Positions 42,601-50,400 of a DNA stretch of 64,000 bases are shown one piece after another. The first letter of the stretch is position 1; each line of letters starts with the position of its first letter. This stretch comes from Prevotella sp. GTDB taxonomy: Bacteria; Bacteroidota; Bacteroidia; Bacteroidales; Bacteroidaceae. The position numbers were made by a program, and so were the translations under genes. A model generated the notes under the pieces. The model worked only from the letters and a program-made list of their open reading frames with translations, was not told the origin of the DNA and searched no databases. The stretch covers positions 1 to 64,000 of the forward strand of contig JAFUEP010000005.1 in the NCBI GenBank assembly GCA_017470345.1, read 5' to 3'.

Positions 42601-45190
42601 TGATGTCCTCGGCGATGTGGAAGGTCCAGCCGGGCAGGTCGACGGCCTCAAACGGGGTCAGCGAGCCCGTGGCGATGAAGTCCATGGCGTCGTCGCCCCC
42701 CTCGATGTTGGCCTTCAGGTCGAGCAGGGCGGGGATGTCCTTGGCCTGGCCGTCGACGACGCGCTTCGTGTTGGGCATCGTCATGGCGATGTGCATGCCC
42801 AGTCCGGCGAATCCGTCGGCGTCCCAGCGCAGGAAGCAGCCGTCGCCGGGCCTCGGATCGAGGGGCTCCGAGGGGGCCTTGAACGTCATCTTGAAGTCGG
42901 TGTTGGGATCCTTCAGGGGCAGGTTGCTCAGCAGGGCCAGCACGCCCTCCTCGGGCCAGAACTTGTCGGGCGTGATGCAGAGGCGGGGTGCACCGAAGAT
43001 GAGCACGTTCTGTCCGTCGAAGACGTCGCTGTTGGGCAGGGCGATCTCGCCGATGACGTTCATCTGGGCCGACTGTGGCGTGAACTGCATGGAGCCGATC
43101 TGCACGCTGAAGCTCTTGGGCAGGAACTTCGAGATCTCCTCGGGCACCTCCATGGGGAAGTAGAGGTCGAAGGCGTCGCCGTGCTGCATGTCCTCCCACT
43201 TGGCGCCGAGCAGCTTGTAGGTGCTGTAGTATTTGCCGAGGTTATAGCTCTTGGCCAGGCTCTTGGTGGCTTCCTCGACGTCGTCGCCCCACTCGTTGAC
43301 ACCCTTCGAGACGAGGCTGCGCACCTCGTCGGGCAGGTCGAGCGAGCCGTAGATCTCGTCGAGGCTGGCCAGCGAGAAGAGCGAGTCGACGGCCTGGGCG
43401 TCGGTGTATTCGGTCTTGCCGTCGCTGTAGGGATAGGTGACGCAGCGGCCCTCGTAGACCTCATAGTCGGTGTTGATCTTCAGACCCTCGAACTTCACGG
43501 CCACGCGCGAGTTCATGTTGAAGTAGTTGTCGGCCTTGGGGCTCCATCGGATCCATCCCTTGCCCTTGTAGGTCTCGTTCTCCTTGTCGTAGGTGACGGG
43601 CTCGGGGCCGTCGAGGGTCAGGTAGAAGCGTCCGATCTTGATCGACTGGTTCTTGTCGGGCACCTCGCCGAGCGTCGTCTTGTTGGCCACCTGGATGTTC
43701 TCGTGGCCGCACTGGTATTCCTCGTCGAAGTGGCGGGTCAGCGCGAAGTCGGTGATGTTGACCGAGTCGCTCTTCATCTCGACGATCGAGTCGGGGGTGC
43801 AGGTGGGCTTGGCCGTGACGCGCAGCAGCAGGTAGTCGCCCTGGTGCACCTTGTCGGCAATCTCGTCCCAGCGGATGGTGTCCGTCAGCTCCTCGGTGGT
43901 CTTCTCGTAGAGGGGCTTCGAGGTCTTCAGGATGACGTCGCGCGAGTCGGCCGAGTTGCCCGTGTAGAGGGCCACGTTGTACTTGAAGTCGATGGTGTCC
44001 TGGCGCTCGCCCTTGCCGCCGGCGTGCCATGCCTTGCGCCACTCCACCTTGATGGAGTCGCCCATATAGATGAGTCGCGTGGCGTCCTCGGGGAACTGCG
44101 GCGAGGTCAGCGTGGGCTGCTCGAAGATGTAGACGGGGCCGGCCTGGTCGTCAGTGCCGAGGCCCTTGCCTGAGATGGCGCTCTCCGGCTTCTTCGTCGG
44201 GTCGTAGAGCTGGAAGAGGAAGATGTCGCTCTTGCCCTCGTTCTTGATCAGGGCCACGTTGAGCGAGTTCTCGTTCTGATAGGGCGTATAGGCCGTCACC
44301 TGCATGGCGTAGACCTTGCCCAGGAAGGCCGTGTCGGCTATCATCTGCGACAGGTAGGCCTGGGGGATGGTGAAGCTGTTGGTCAGCAGCTCGCGCTTCT
44401 CGAGGAAGGTGATGGTGTTCTCCTCCATCGCCTCGTCGGGCATCATCGAGCCGAGCTCGACGAAGCGTATGTTGTAGCGGAACTGCACCATCGTGGCGTT
44501 GCAGTTGAGCGTCGGCGCCAGCCACTCGAAGCGGATCGAGGCCTGGTTCTTGTCGATCTTGGTGACGGAGAGGTCGCTCAGGCCGTCGGTCGTGGCCTCG
44601 CGGATGGGGAGGGTGAAGCGGGGCGGCTCGGCCTCGTAGCAGATGTTGAAGCGGGCGATGCCGTCGGTCTGATTGTTCTTCACGACGGGCGTGGTCAGGT
44701 CGGTGGCCCACTCGTAGGCCGTCAGGTAGAGCTCATACTGGCCCTCGTCGAGCAGTCCGAACTCCGAGTCGAGGATGTTGCGGTAGCGACCGTCGCGCAC
44801 GTAGATATCCTTCGAGTCGAAATGGTCGAAGAGGTGCTTCAGCTCGATGGTGTTGAGCGTCTTGTGCTGGTTGGGGGCGAGCACGATGGGACGCTGGGGG
44901 ATATGCATCGTCTCGACGTCGGTCGACATCCACAGCACGTCATCGGGGAACAGCTGCTTGATCTGCACGCCGAAGTAGAGGTTCTGCTGCACGTCGGTGT
45001 TGTTGATGACGGTCACGCTGAAGTAGCGGCCCAGGTTGTCGATGTAGCGGCCGGCCTGCGGGGGCAGCACCGACTGCACGGGTGTCACCTGGAGCGTCAC
45101 GTCGCCCTGTTCGTTCTGTGCATGAACTACCGCCGGCTGGAGCAGGAGCGCCAGCAGCACTGTTGCGATGTATCTTACCTGTCGTCTCAT
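36647..45190 (-). CDS. Giant exported protein, 2847 residues, possible TANFOR-type N-terminal domain
   Basis: The start at 45190 (MRRQVRYIATVLLALLLQPA) gives a signal peptide; the frame is open 24 codons further. Residues about 27-200 (VLPPQAGRYIDNLGRYFSVT, IVLAPNQHKTLNTIELKHLF) resemble the TANFOR-type domain of Tannerella and Prevotella surface giants, with moderate certainty. Next come fibronectin-like strands (about 200-560) and a long repetitive beta-rich middle (about 650-1900) with ring-like strand pairs (LEIKITWAEN, VDLGLFYGYLRAIAGFD). A short Ser/Gly/Lys linker (about 1030-1050) and a region with conserved aromatics at the end follow. No enzyme motif was seen. The first third is GC-rich and the rest clearly less so. 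It is flanked by a beta-barrel gene and an Fn3 gene in one operon. Function unknown. Confidence 0.88.
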   Translation of the reverse strand: MRRQVRYIATVLLALLLQPAVVHAQNEQGDVTLQVTPVQSVLPPQAGRYIDNLGRYFSVTVINNTDVQQNLYFGVQIKQLFPDDVLWMSTDVETMHIPQRPIVLAPNQHKTLNTIELKHLFDHFDSKDIYVRDGRYRNILDSEFGLLDEGQYELYLTAYEWATDLTTPVVKNNQTDGIARFNICYEAEPPRFTLPIREATTDGLSDLSVTKIDKNQASIRFEWLAPTLNCNATMVQFRYNIRFVELGSMMPDEAMEENTITFLEKRELLTNSFTIPQAYLSQMIADTAFLGKVYAMQVTAYTPYQNENSLNVALIKNEGKSDIFLFQLYDPTKKPESAISGKGLGTDDQAGPVYIFEQPTLTSPQFPEDATRLIYMGDSIKVEWRKAWHAGGKGERQDTIDFKYNVALYTGNSADSRDVILKTSKPLYEKTTEELTDTIRWDEIADKVHQGDYLLLRVTAKPTCTPDSIVEMKSDSVNITDFALTRHFDEEYQCGHENIQVANKTTLGEVPDKNQSIKIGRFYLTLDGPEPVTYDKENETYKGKGWIRWSPKADNYFNMNSRVAVKFEGLKINTDYEVYEGRCVTYPYSDGKTEYTDAQAVDSLFSLASLDEIYGSLDLPDEVRSLVSKGVNEWGDDVEEATKSLAKSYNLGKYYSTYKLLGAKWEDMQHGDAFDLYFPMEVPEEISKFLPKSFSVQIGSMQFTPQSAQMNVIGEIALPNSDVFDGQNVLIFGAPRLCITPDKFWPEEGVLALLSNLPLKDPNTDFKMTFKAPSEPLDPRPGDGCFLRWDADGFAGLGMHIAMTMPNTKRVVDGQAKDIPALLDLKANIEGGDDAMDFIATGSLTPFEAVDLPGWTFHIAEDIIFDYNMSRNDRLMPTIDEFKKSYAQMSYDEEKKKFVTKGDDTTFDATLCGAYVNDGNWGAWQGVYIRNLEVEFPKFAVFGNGKQGTKIGASNMLIDASGITCRVFSENVLDAQTGKCGGWKFTLDKAYVDIIQNNFDNCTITGGFGVPLLGKVAQDKAADEAAKKDGGKSGSSGSSAGKKDDSQETDIEYYCQIRHMTKPGYKEYQVWNKAGTEKVTKKRKEYDDKRLSYVFTTKNADKAPLAMNFFVADMTLLPDQTYFLVESVDPEKEGGEQYTQVELCMAGDITIAGLDGKHDENANAFAKRIAKIKEQIPLELKMPGIHFAKMRLSNVRLDDWKDLEIDEYRTHQTGIESQEAWEAEHKKLYEFTEGRELALSKECYFNYGEWSLASAQKKIGPFKIGLEDFSLKYSSDKLILGVDAMIGLANNLFTVKAGVDISATTHTEGSVGDWYISDGKVDFRMLELDVDVANALHLNGKLEVSDKKERKGYAGSLKVEIIGLFSVDCEGGYFKCDNGLSADEEKEKKAQAQQLCDEDHKANSKSTSTWEDFYDADPDYDWGYFTASVSSKAGIHIDPIVINRISGGFYVNCRPTQSGTVDGHPMFAGAPEPQYGLIGVMFGIGLSTTAGEEALSGDVDLMVVYDRVQHCMSTFKFNGRVKAVSGIVDAQMSLVYLNQTKMEWSQEEKMKVRRTKERYLSLNITVETGIDTSSLVDKLMGMNSSLENMQTKLNKFQGNVGKVLEKPSLNPTGNLDEIDSDYSEKAGSKKTKLEGDDQTIKGEQAQKQSEAARMGKSKMNLELKITWAENYEEYSPVRWHLYLGEPEESKRCQFILVDFKSKIVSVNIGADGYLCMGNELPGDGRLPEIPLEIRSFLNGDSGDGVYTTPEMEKAQKSRNAAAKALNPYEGNVNGGVMAGAKAWGYIDVDLGLFYGYLRAIAGFDISLVHFKHAPVCVDYGSMGYRDKKPGEDGYYGSWYAEGQFYAYLAAKFGLHIKLGKLIDKHIDILNAGIGGVMKMGLPHPVWIDGQARVKVSLLAGLVRIDKKFTFTCGKHCEPFLGNALDGFELFNGCTLASDDKKQGWDMKNAISVNEANKISFTTNASLGQRYRLVDPSKRKQIAEADGAEAGDTRYDLQASRTYVFDLDQDFTYGGAVRLYEFTNVSSLSYINSISTQETSVKETSAIMNGYERTSSVKRTVNSSDATVVSNIYSSYKYNSVQYGTVEKQGHRYHLKNISLKPDRYYLLQLSGTGYEIKDGRRVWPEVVHTNDYEPTHWMQTKYYFFCTKSTTTFDDMITDLQPYVALARPSAEDNGLFNKLGEEIECYMSDVNNPYIAFNQSGVDVGLGQVMILDKFKKKYPNCQLNWKIQKLNDDGSKVDNVVVRKAVIKSDKSGGRYQYGIAPEVPFEFEQRWTFNIKLQMSYFKGYETRYFKDALAYVYSPRSGKQYPGNYNVSMDKFDFPNALVEGELSEFIVKKYGASNLYKFDQEMAAMKEDPSFAALSRAEQFSRFIESKGWYDQFSDWVTPIRDQYVEVRKDSDFTVPVYEMIDLADLYVKPYDYGGGHWRRPGEDRGTYLDHRLKIEYEQPYIGATVEKNGVQFDYTINRGNEWNDVTTPPTTSALPTRLLDPFLYFAYLQRWVFLGDISVKAYSWDNVSTPYATESLVFTLNNTDVTGSLLNSDWEEGMDLYQLRDAMYSCWINTLDDVTYPLPISDEYAREYTLANQREYAAGFDSWTTNNRPHLKGFKQLFQKLAEPYYVAEEICGKIDSIFRKLISIDNGTLPVPRAEYVAKQMQEWSDVHRGLYLEVSRGSCSVRVPYYQFPLLSMPKEVFANNDKKGNIPEMRKNQAYWSVLRSRLTRSIVISGHNVTPYPQKYQEGWGYNGDEFNATEALKHIKSIRCKSYRLNAFDVNTGLYTYSSTFENKTDDDQGAGPITYDIYQTGGTYPVDYSIFDILNYNYQNQDGSTTGARPTPPRGKLVYGGTK

Positions 45191-45236
45191 ATCGTCACTC
45201 GTTTTATAGGTCGATTTTGTAAAGTTCTTTCTGAAT

Positions 45237-45257
45237 GTTGCGAACTGAATTCGCAAC
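45237..45257. repeat. Palindrome with ACTGAATT centre
   Basis: 8-bp arms GTTGCGAA and TTCGCAAC surround CTGAA, 47 bp upstream of the giant gene start. The centre AACTGAATT equals that of the palindrome at 4163-4183, but the arms differ in a compensated way. Confidence 0.82.
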
Positions 45258-45294
45258 CACACTGATTATCAGCTTTTTGCGCCTCTGCTTTTGG

Positions 45295-45375
45295 CGAAGC
45301 GGTCCTTTTTCCTCCGAGAAGCGGTCCTTTTCGATGCGAGAAGCGGTCCTTTTTGCCCCGAAAAGCGGCACTTCT
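45295..45375. repeat. 22-bp tandem repeat cluster D with inverted end
   Basis: Three units (AAGCGGTCCTTTTTCCTCCG, AGAAGCGGTCCTTTTCGATG, AGAAGCGGTCCTTTTTGCCC) in 22-bp register are followed by the inverted half-unit AAAAGCGGCACTTCTTC. Confidence 0.9.
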
Positions 45376-45464
45376 TCAACCGCCATCCGTCATTTGTCCG
45401 CTTTTTTCTAACCTTTCCCCTCCCCTCGGGAGGGGTCGGGGGGCGGCAGCAAATTTTTCACTTT

Positions 45465-47372
45465 TCATTTTTCACTTTTCCTTTTTAACTGCAGCAGCGA
45501 GAACGTATAGTTGTATCCCAGCGACAGCTGTATCTCGGTGGTGCCCATCGAGGCCATGTCGGCAGAGATGTTGGTGTCGGAGTATTTGTTGAAGCCGGCC
45601 GAGAAGGAGAACTGGTGCACCTTGGCCAGGCTGTATCCGGCGGAGAGGTCGGCGCCGACGGAGAGGTTGCGCTGCTGGTCTTGTATGTCGTTGTAGCACA
45701 ACGAGACGGTCGCCGAGGCGTGCAGGTTCTTCTCCTTGAGGAAGGAGCGGCCGGTGGAGAACGAGAGGATGTCTGAGGTGTAGCGCGTCTGGTAGCCCTT
45801 CGACTGCTGGTGTGACAGCGAGGTGGAGAACGACATCTCCCAAGGCTTGACGGTCAGCGAGTGGCTCAGTCCGGCCGAGAGCGTCGTCACGTCCGAGACG
45901 CCCGTGGCGAAGGGGTTGAGGTCCTCGTTCTTGGTGAAGCTGAGCGAGAGCGAGAAGGCGTTCTCGGTCCGCTCGCCGTCGATGGTGTAGTTGGGTGTCA
46001 GGTAGAGGGAGTGCATGATGCGGTTGACGCGCGTGGTGTCGTTGACGTGCGCCTTGCAGTCGCTTTGCAGCTGGCGGTAGCCGCTGTAGCCGGCCGACAG
46101 CGTGAGGTTCTCGGCCAGCGAGGCCGAGGCCGTGGCGTTGTAGACGAAGCCGCGGGTGGTGTAGAGCTGTCGGCGCGTGATGTTGTCCTCCTGGCCGCTG
46201 AAGGAGGCCGAGAGGCTGACTTTCTTGAAGAGCGTCGTCGAGGCGTTGATGCCCAGCGACTGGTAGTTGTTGGAGGTATAGTAGAGGCCCAGCGTGGTAT
46301 AGTCGGGCTGCACCATGCGGTAGAACACGGTGGCATTGAGGATTTTCAGGTTGAAGGTGCCGGAGATGTCGCCGGCGATGCGCATCAGCGACGTGTAGCG
46401 CGCCTCGAACACCTTGTCCCAGCGGTCGAGCTGGTCGGTGTGGACGCGCTGGGCGCGCTTGTCTGAGGAGAAGGCGCTCCAGGCCAGGTTGCCACGGAGC
46501 GTCAGCCACTTGGTCACGCCCAGGCCGCCCTTGACGGCCACGGCGACGTTGTCCTGCGGCTGCACCTGGTCCTGCCAGCGGGCGTCGATGGACGACACCT
46601 TGTCGTAGGCCCGCAGGAAGAACAGGTCGAGATAGTTGCGGCCCGAGCCGTAGCCGGCCTTCAGGCCCCAGCCCAGCCGCGAATACTGCGGCCGCCGTGC
46701 GGCGGGGTCCTCGGGGTCGTCGTTGATGGCGTTGCGGAGCTCGCCGTAGAAGGCGCCGAAGCGCAGCTTGGAGGAGTTATACTCCAGTCCGACGCCGTTG
46801 AACGACATGTTCATCAGGTAGGTGTGCATGCCCATGTTGGAGCGGCCGAAGTGGCCCCGCCAGTTCTTGTACGTCGGGTCGATGTGGAACGAGAAGTGGG
46901 GGAAGCTCCACGACGTGTTGTTGTTGGAATAATAGAAGGCGAAGGGCATCGAGATGCCGTAGACCGACACGTTCAGGTTGGCATACAGCGAGTTGCCCCA
47001 CGGCGAGCGGTAGCCGTTGCCGATGGAGGAGTGGTAGTACGTGTTCTGGGTGCCCACGGCGCCCGTGATGATGAGCGGGTCGCTCTTCGCGATGGTCGAG
47101 ATCGTGTTCTGGGTGAGGGTCTGGGAGAAGCCCTCGCCCTGCCCCACGATCAGGAGCAGAGCAAGAGCCATGATGCGTTGGATCCGGGATGTCTTTTCTA
47201 TCACGAATTTGAGAATTTGAGAATCGATCCGGGATTTATTTTCTGTCCCGAATTTGAGAATTTGAGAATCGATCCGGGATTTATTTTCTGTCCCGAATTT
47301 GAGAATTTGAGAATTGGCTGCGCACAGATTTGTGCGCAGATGATTACTCGGACTTATACTATTTCTTTTCAT
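45465..47372 (-). CDS. Outer-membrane beta-barrel protein with repeat-expanded N-terminus
   Basis: Two starts are possible. ATG 47372 (MKRNSISPSN, with AAAAGG upstream) gives 635 residues; ATG 47171 (MALALLLIVGQGEGFSQ) gives a normal signal peptide and 568 residues. Between them lie three 15-residue repeats (SQILKFGTENKSRID), made by a 45-bp tandem repeat. The mature part is a chain of amphipathic strands (GLGVTKWLTLRGNLAWSAFS, SLSASFSGQEDNITRRQLYT, FSLSLSFTKNEDLNPFATGV) ending with IQLSLGYNYTFSLLQLKRK, so it is an outer-membrane barrel. It may act as a channel or anchor for the neighbouring giant protein, in the manner of SprF for SprB, but there is no sequence proof. Family not recognised. 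Confidence 0.8.
   Translation of the reverse strand: MKRNSISPSNHLRTNLCAANSQILKFGTENKSRIDSQILKFGTENKSRIDSQILKFVIEKTSRIQRIMALALLLIVGQGEGFSQTLTQNTISTIAKSDPLIITGAVGTQNTYYHSSIGNGYRSPWGNSLYANLNVSVYGISMPFAFYYSNNNTSWSFPHFSFHIDPTYKNWRGHFGRSNMGMHTYLMNMSFNGVGLEYNSSKLRFGAFYGELRNAINDDPEDPAARRPQYSRLGWGLKAGYGSGRNYLDLFFLRAYDKVSSIDARWQDQVQPQDNVAVAVKGGLGVTKWLTLRGNLAWSAFSSDKRAQRVHTDQLDRWDKVFEARYTSLMRIAGDISGTFNLKILNATVFYRMVQPDYTTLGLYYTSNNYQSLGINASTTLFKKVSLSASFSGQEDNITRRQLYTTRGFVYNATASASLAENLTLSAGYSGYRQLQSDCKAHVNDTTRVNRIMHSLYLTPNYTIDGERTENAFSLSLSFTKNEDLNPFATGVSDVTTLSAGLSHSLTVKPWEMSFSTSLSHQQSKGYQTRYTSDILSFSTGRSFLKEKNLHASATVSLCYNDIQDQQRNLSVGADLSAGYSLAKVHQFSFSAGFNKYSDTNISADMASMGTTEIQLSLGYNYTFSLLQLKRKSEK
47180..47316. 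repeat. 45-bp tandem repeat in the signal region of the barrel gene
   Basis: GAATTTGAGAATTTGAGAAT followed by CGATCCGGGATTTATTTTCT and GTCCC recurs as a 45-bp unit, two full and one diverged copy. Relatives (AATTCTCTAATTCGTGATGA) lie at 47400-47475, just upstream of the gene. Confidence 0.9.
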
Positions 47373-47485
47373 ACGTCTATACCTTTTATTATATATAGCC
47401 AAAATTCTCAAATTCTCTAATTCGTGATGAATAATGGCGGCGTGAGCCAATTCCCAAATTCTCTAATTCGTGATCAGAACAAGAA

Positions 47486-50400
47486 CTACTTGACGACCTT
47501 GACGACCTTTCCGTCGGCGTTGCGCCGGATGGTCAGGCCCTTTGTCGTAGCCTTGACGGCGCGGCCGCCGAGGTCATAGCTCTCCTGTACATTGTTCATT
47601 GTACATTGTACATTGTTGACCCCCGTGACGACGGCCTGGCTGGTCAGCTGGACGGGAGCCTTGAGCGAGCCGAGGCGCTGGGCGCCGGAGCGGACGGTCT
47701 GGTCGATGTCGAACATCTCGCCGGTCAGCTCGTTGCGCAGGCGGAACGACACCTGCTCGCCGCCGTCGGTGTGGACGGTGATGAAGGCGCGGCCGTTCTC
47801 GATGATGCCCTCGCCGCGGCACTCATCGCCGACAAAGGCGCCAATGCTCCATTGTTCATTGTTCATTGTACATTGTTCATTAATCTCTCCCACGATGGTC
47901 ATGTTCGAGGCGAACTGCGTGTGGTCGTAGCTCCAGAAGCTGCGCTTCGAGGCGCGGGCGCCGGCGGGCGTCTCGTCGCCCTGTTCCATGCCGCCGAAGA
48001 CCTCCGTCATCAGCGGGAGATAGCCTTCCTGGGGGGTGTAGACCAGATAGCCCTGGCCCTTGCGGATGACCTTCAGGTCGCCTTCCCATGCCTGGCCGTT
48101 CCACTCGGCTGAGCCGTCGGCCTTCGAGACGATGACCATGCCTTCGTCGCCGCCCGAGAGGGCGTTGCTCAGCAGACGGTCGTAGAGGTAGGGCGAGCCG
48201 ATCCAGTTCCAGCCGGGCATCAGGGTCTGCGACACATCCTCACCGGGCTCGCCGCCATAGAGGTAGGCCTCCTGGGCAGCGTTCATCTTGACCTTGTACA
48301 TCTGGGCCTGAGCGATGGCCCAAGGAATGTCGGCACTGACTTCATCCTTCAGCGAGCCCCAGTAGCCCCACTCGCTGTCGTTATAGAGCAGCTTGTCGTA
48401 GGTGCGGGCCTCGACGAGGTTGTCGCCGAAGAAGGTCTCAAGGCTCTCGCCTGCTTCCACGTCGCCGTAGGGGTTGCTTCTCCACTGCCATCCGCTCGCG
48501 AGGCTGACCTTGGCGGGGATTGTAATGGTTTCTTCACCATGGTAAACAGGCTCATTTTTCTCGTCGAGGACCCTGACGTAGAATTCGCCGGGCAGGGTGC
48601 CGCTGTAGGTGAACAGCAAGGGATTGTCGGCCGAAGGCGTGGTGGTGAGCACATTCCAGTCGCTGTAGATGCCTTGGTCGTAGAAGTGGAGTTGATAGTT
48701 GCCCATATCGAAGTCAGCATCCTCGGGCACAGGCACGAGGGTGATGGTGCCCTGAGTGGGATCGGAGGTGCTGGGCGTGACGACCACGTCGAAGGAGCTA
48801 AGGCTCTTGCGGATGGTGACCGTGAAGCTCTGGCCGTCGTTCCATGCCGTGGTGACGGAGGCCTCGGTGCCGTCGTAGTTGCTGTAGTCGTTCCAACCGA
48901 GGGTGACGGTGACCGTCGAGTTGCCCTTGGGGATGGTCGTGTTGGTGAGATTCAGCATGGGGCCGTTAGGGGTCATCTCGCCTTCGCCCTGCAGCTGGCC
49001 CGTGACGGCGATGGTGCCCTCCTGCAGCCGCTGGCCGCCTTCGGTCTGCCAGAGGATGTTGCGGCTGATGTAGTCGCGCACTTCTTCGGTCTGCATGCCC
49101 TCCCAATAGGCGATGATGAGGGGATCGTCGGTGAACGTGACCTCCTTGAGAGGATCGAAGATCTCGACGGTGAACTCGACGAAGAAGTCCTCGCCGCCAC
49201 GGCCGTTGGGCTGGATGAGCACGCGGGTGGTGCCGGCCTGCTGGGCAATGGCCGTCTTAGCTGTGTTGTCGATGGTGAGGTAGTCAGCACCGTCGTCGCT
49301 GCCGTTCACGATCTGGAAGGTACGGTCGGTGGCGTCCGCGGGCAGGACGGTCACGCGGCTGGCGATGCGCTCATAGATGTCGTCGCCCACGTTGGCCTTG
49401 AAGGTGACGTATTGCTGGGTCTGGTCCTCAATGGGCCAGTTGAACTCGACACCGTTGACGGGCACGATGATCGTGACGGTGATCCACTTGTCGCCCTCGG
49501 GGTAGAGGTTGCCGCCCGTGCGCTCGATGTAGGGACGGATGCGGGTGGTGCCGCCCTTGATGGCGCGGTAGATGTCTGCCCCCTCCTGTTCAGAGTAAGC
49601 ATACTCGATGTACTCAGGGGCGAACTCCCACTTCACCTCCTCGGTGAAGTCCGCAGGCGTCACCTCGTAGGCCTTCGTCAGGATCTGTCCAGGACCCCAG
49701 TAGCTGTTGTTCATGAAGGCATTCAGTTCCCACTCATAGCCCAGCTCGGTCTCGAACGTCTCGGTGACGATGCGCAGCGACTGGGCCGGCTGGGTGATGT
49801 AGAACTGGCTCTTTTCGGCCAGATCCATATAATTGCCGCCCTCGACGACCACACCGTAGCTGATGGGCTGGTTCTCGCCATCGACGATGTAGGGCTTGAT
49901 GGGGGTCATCACGCTGCCCTCAACCGTGGCATACTCGTCGTAGATGGGGTCGCCCCAATAGCTGTCGCGGACGAACCACGTGACGTTCTCGGGCAGCTGG
50001 GCTCCGGCGGGAACGACGGTCACGTGATCCATCAGGTCGACGGGGGTGCCGGCCTCGCAGGTGAACTCCTCGAGGGTGATGCTGGTGGGCAGGGTGAGCG
50101 CGAGCTGTACGCGGGGACCGGAGGGCTGCGTGCCGTAGGTCTTCTCGGAGTCGTAGGTGAGGGTCTCACTGGGCGTCAGGGTGTAGATGGCAGCCATGCC
50201 GTCCATAACCTTGATGGTGATGGCCTTGCCCTGGTCGTTCTCGGTGTCGTAGTCGCCGGGCACCACCAGCTGGAGGAACGGCTGGTTGTTGTAGCTCTGC
50301 AGCACGTCGGCGTCGTTGTCGCGGACAGACAGGCGGCACTCGTCGTCAACGAAGACGCCGATGGTCCAGTTGCCCTGGTAGGCTGCATTCCATTCCTCGC

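Larger units (their letters stand above)
45191..45464. other. Leader of the giant gene: palindrome, 22-bp repeat cluster D and G/C repeat
   Basis: This 274-bp gap has no gene and no clear promoter core. It holds the palindrome GTTGCGAA-CTGAA-TTCGCAAC (45237-45257), the 22-bp repeat cluster (45295-45375), a C-rich palindromic repeat (45415-45447) and a TTCACTTTTCATTTTTCAC repeat that reaches the stop codon of the upstream beta-barrel gene. Confidence 0.78.
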
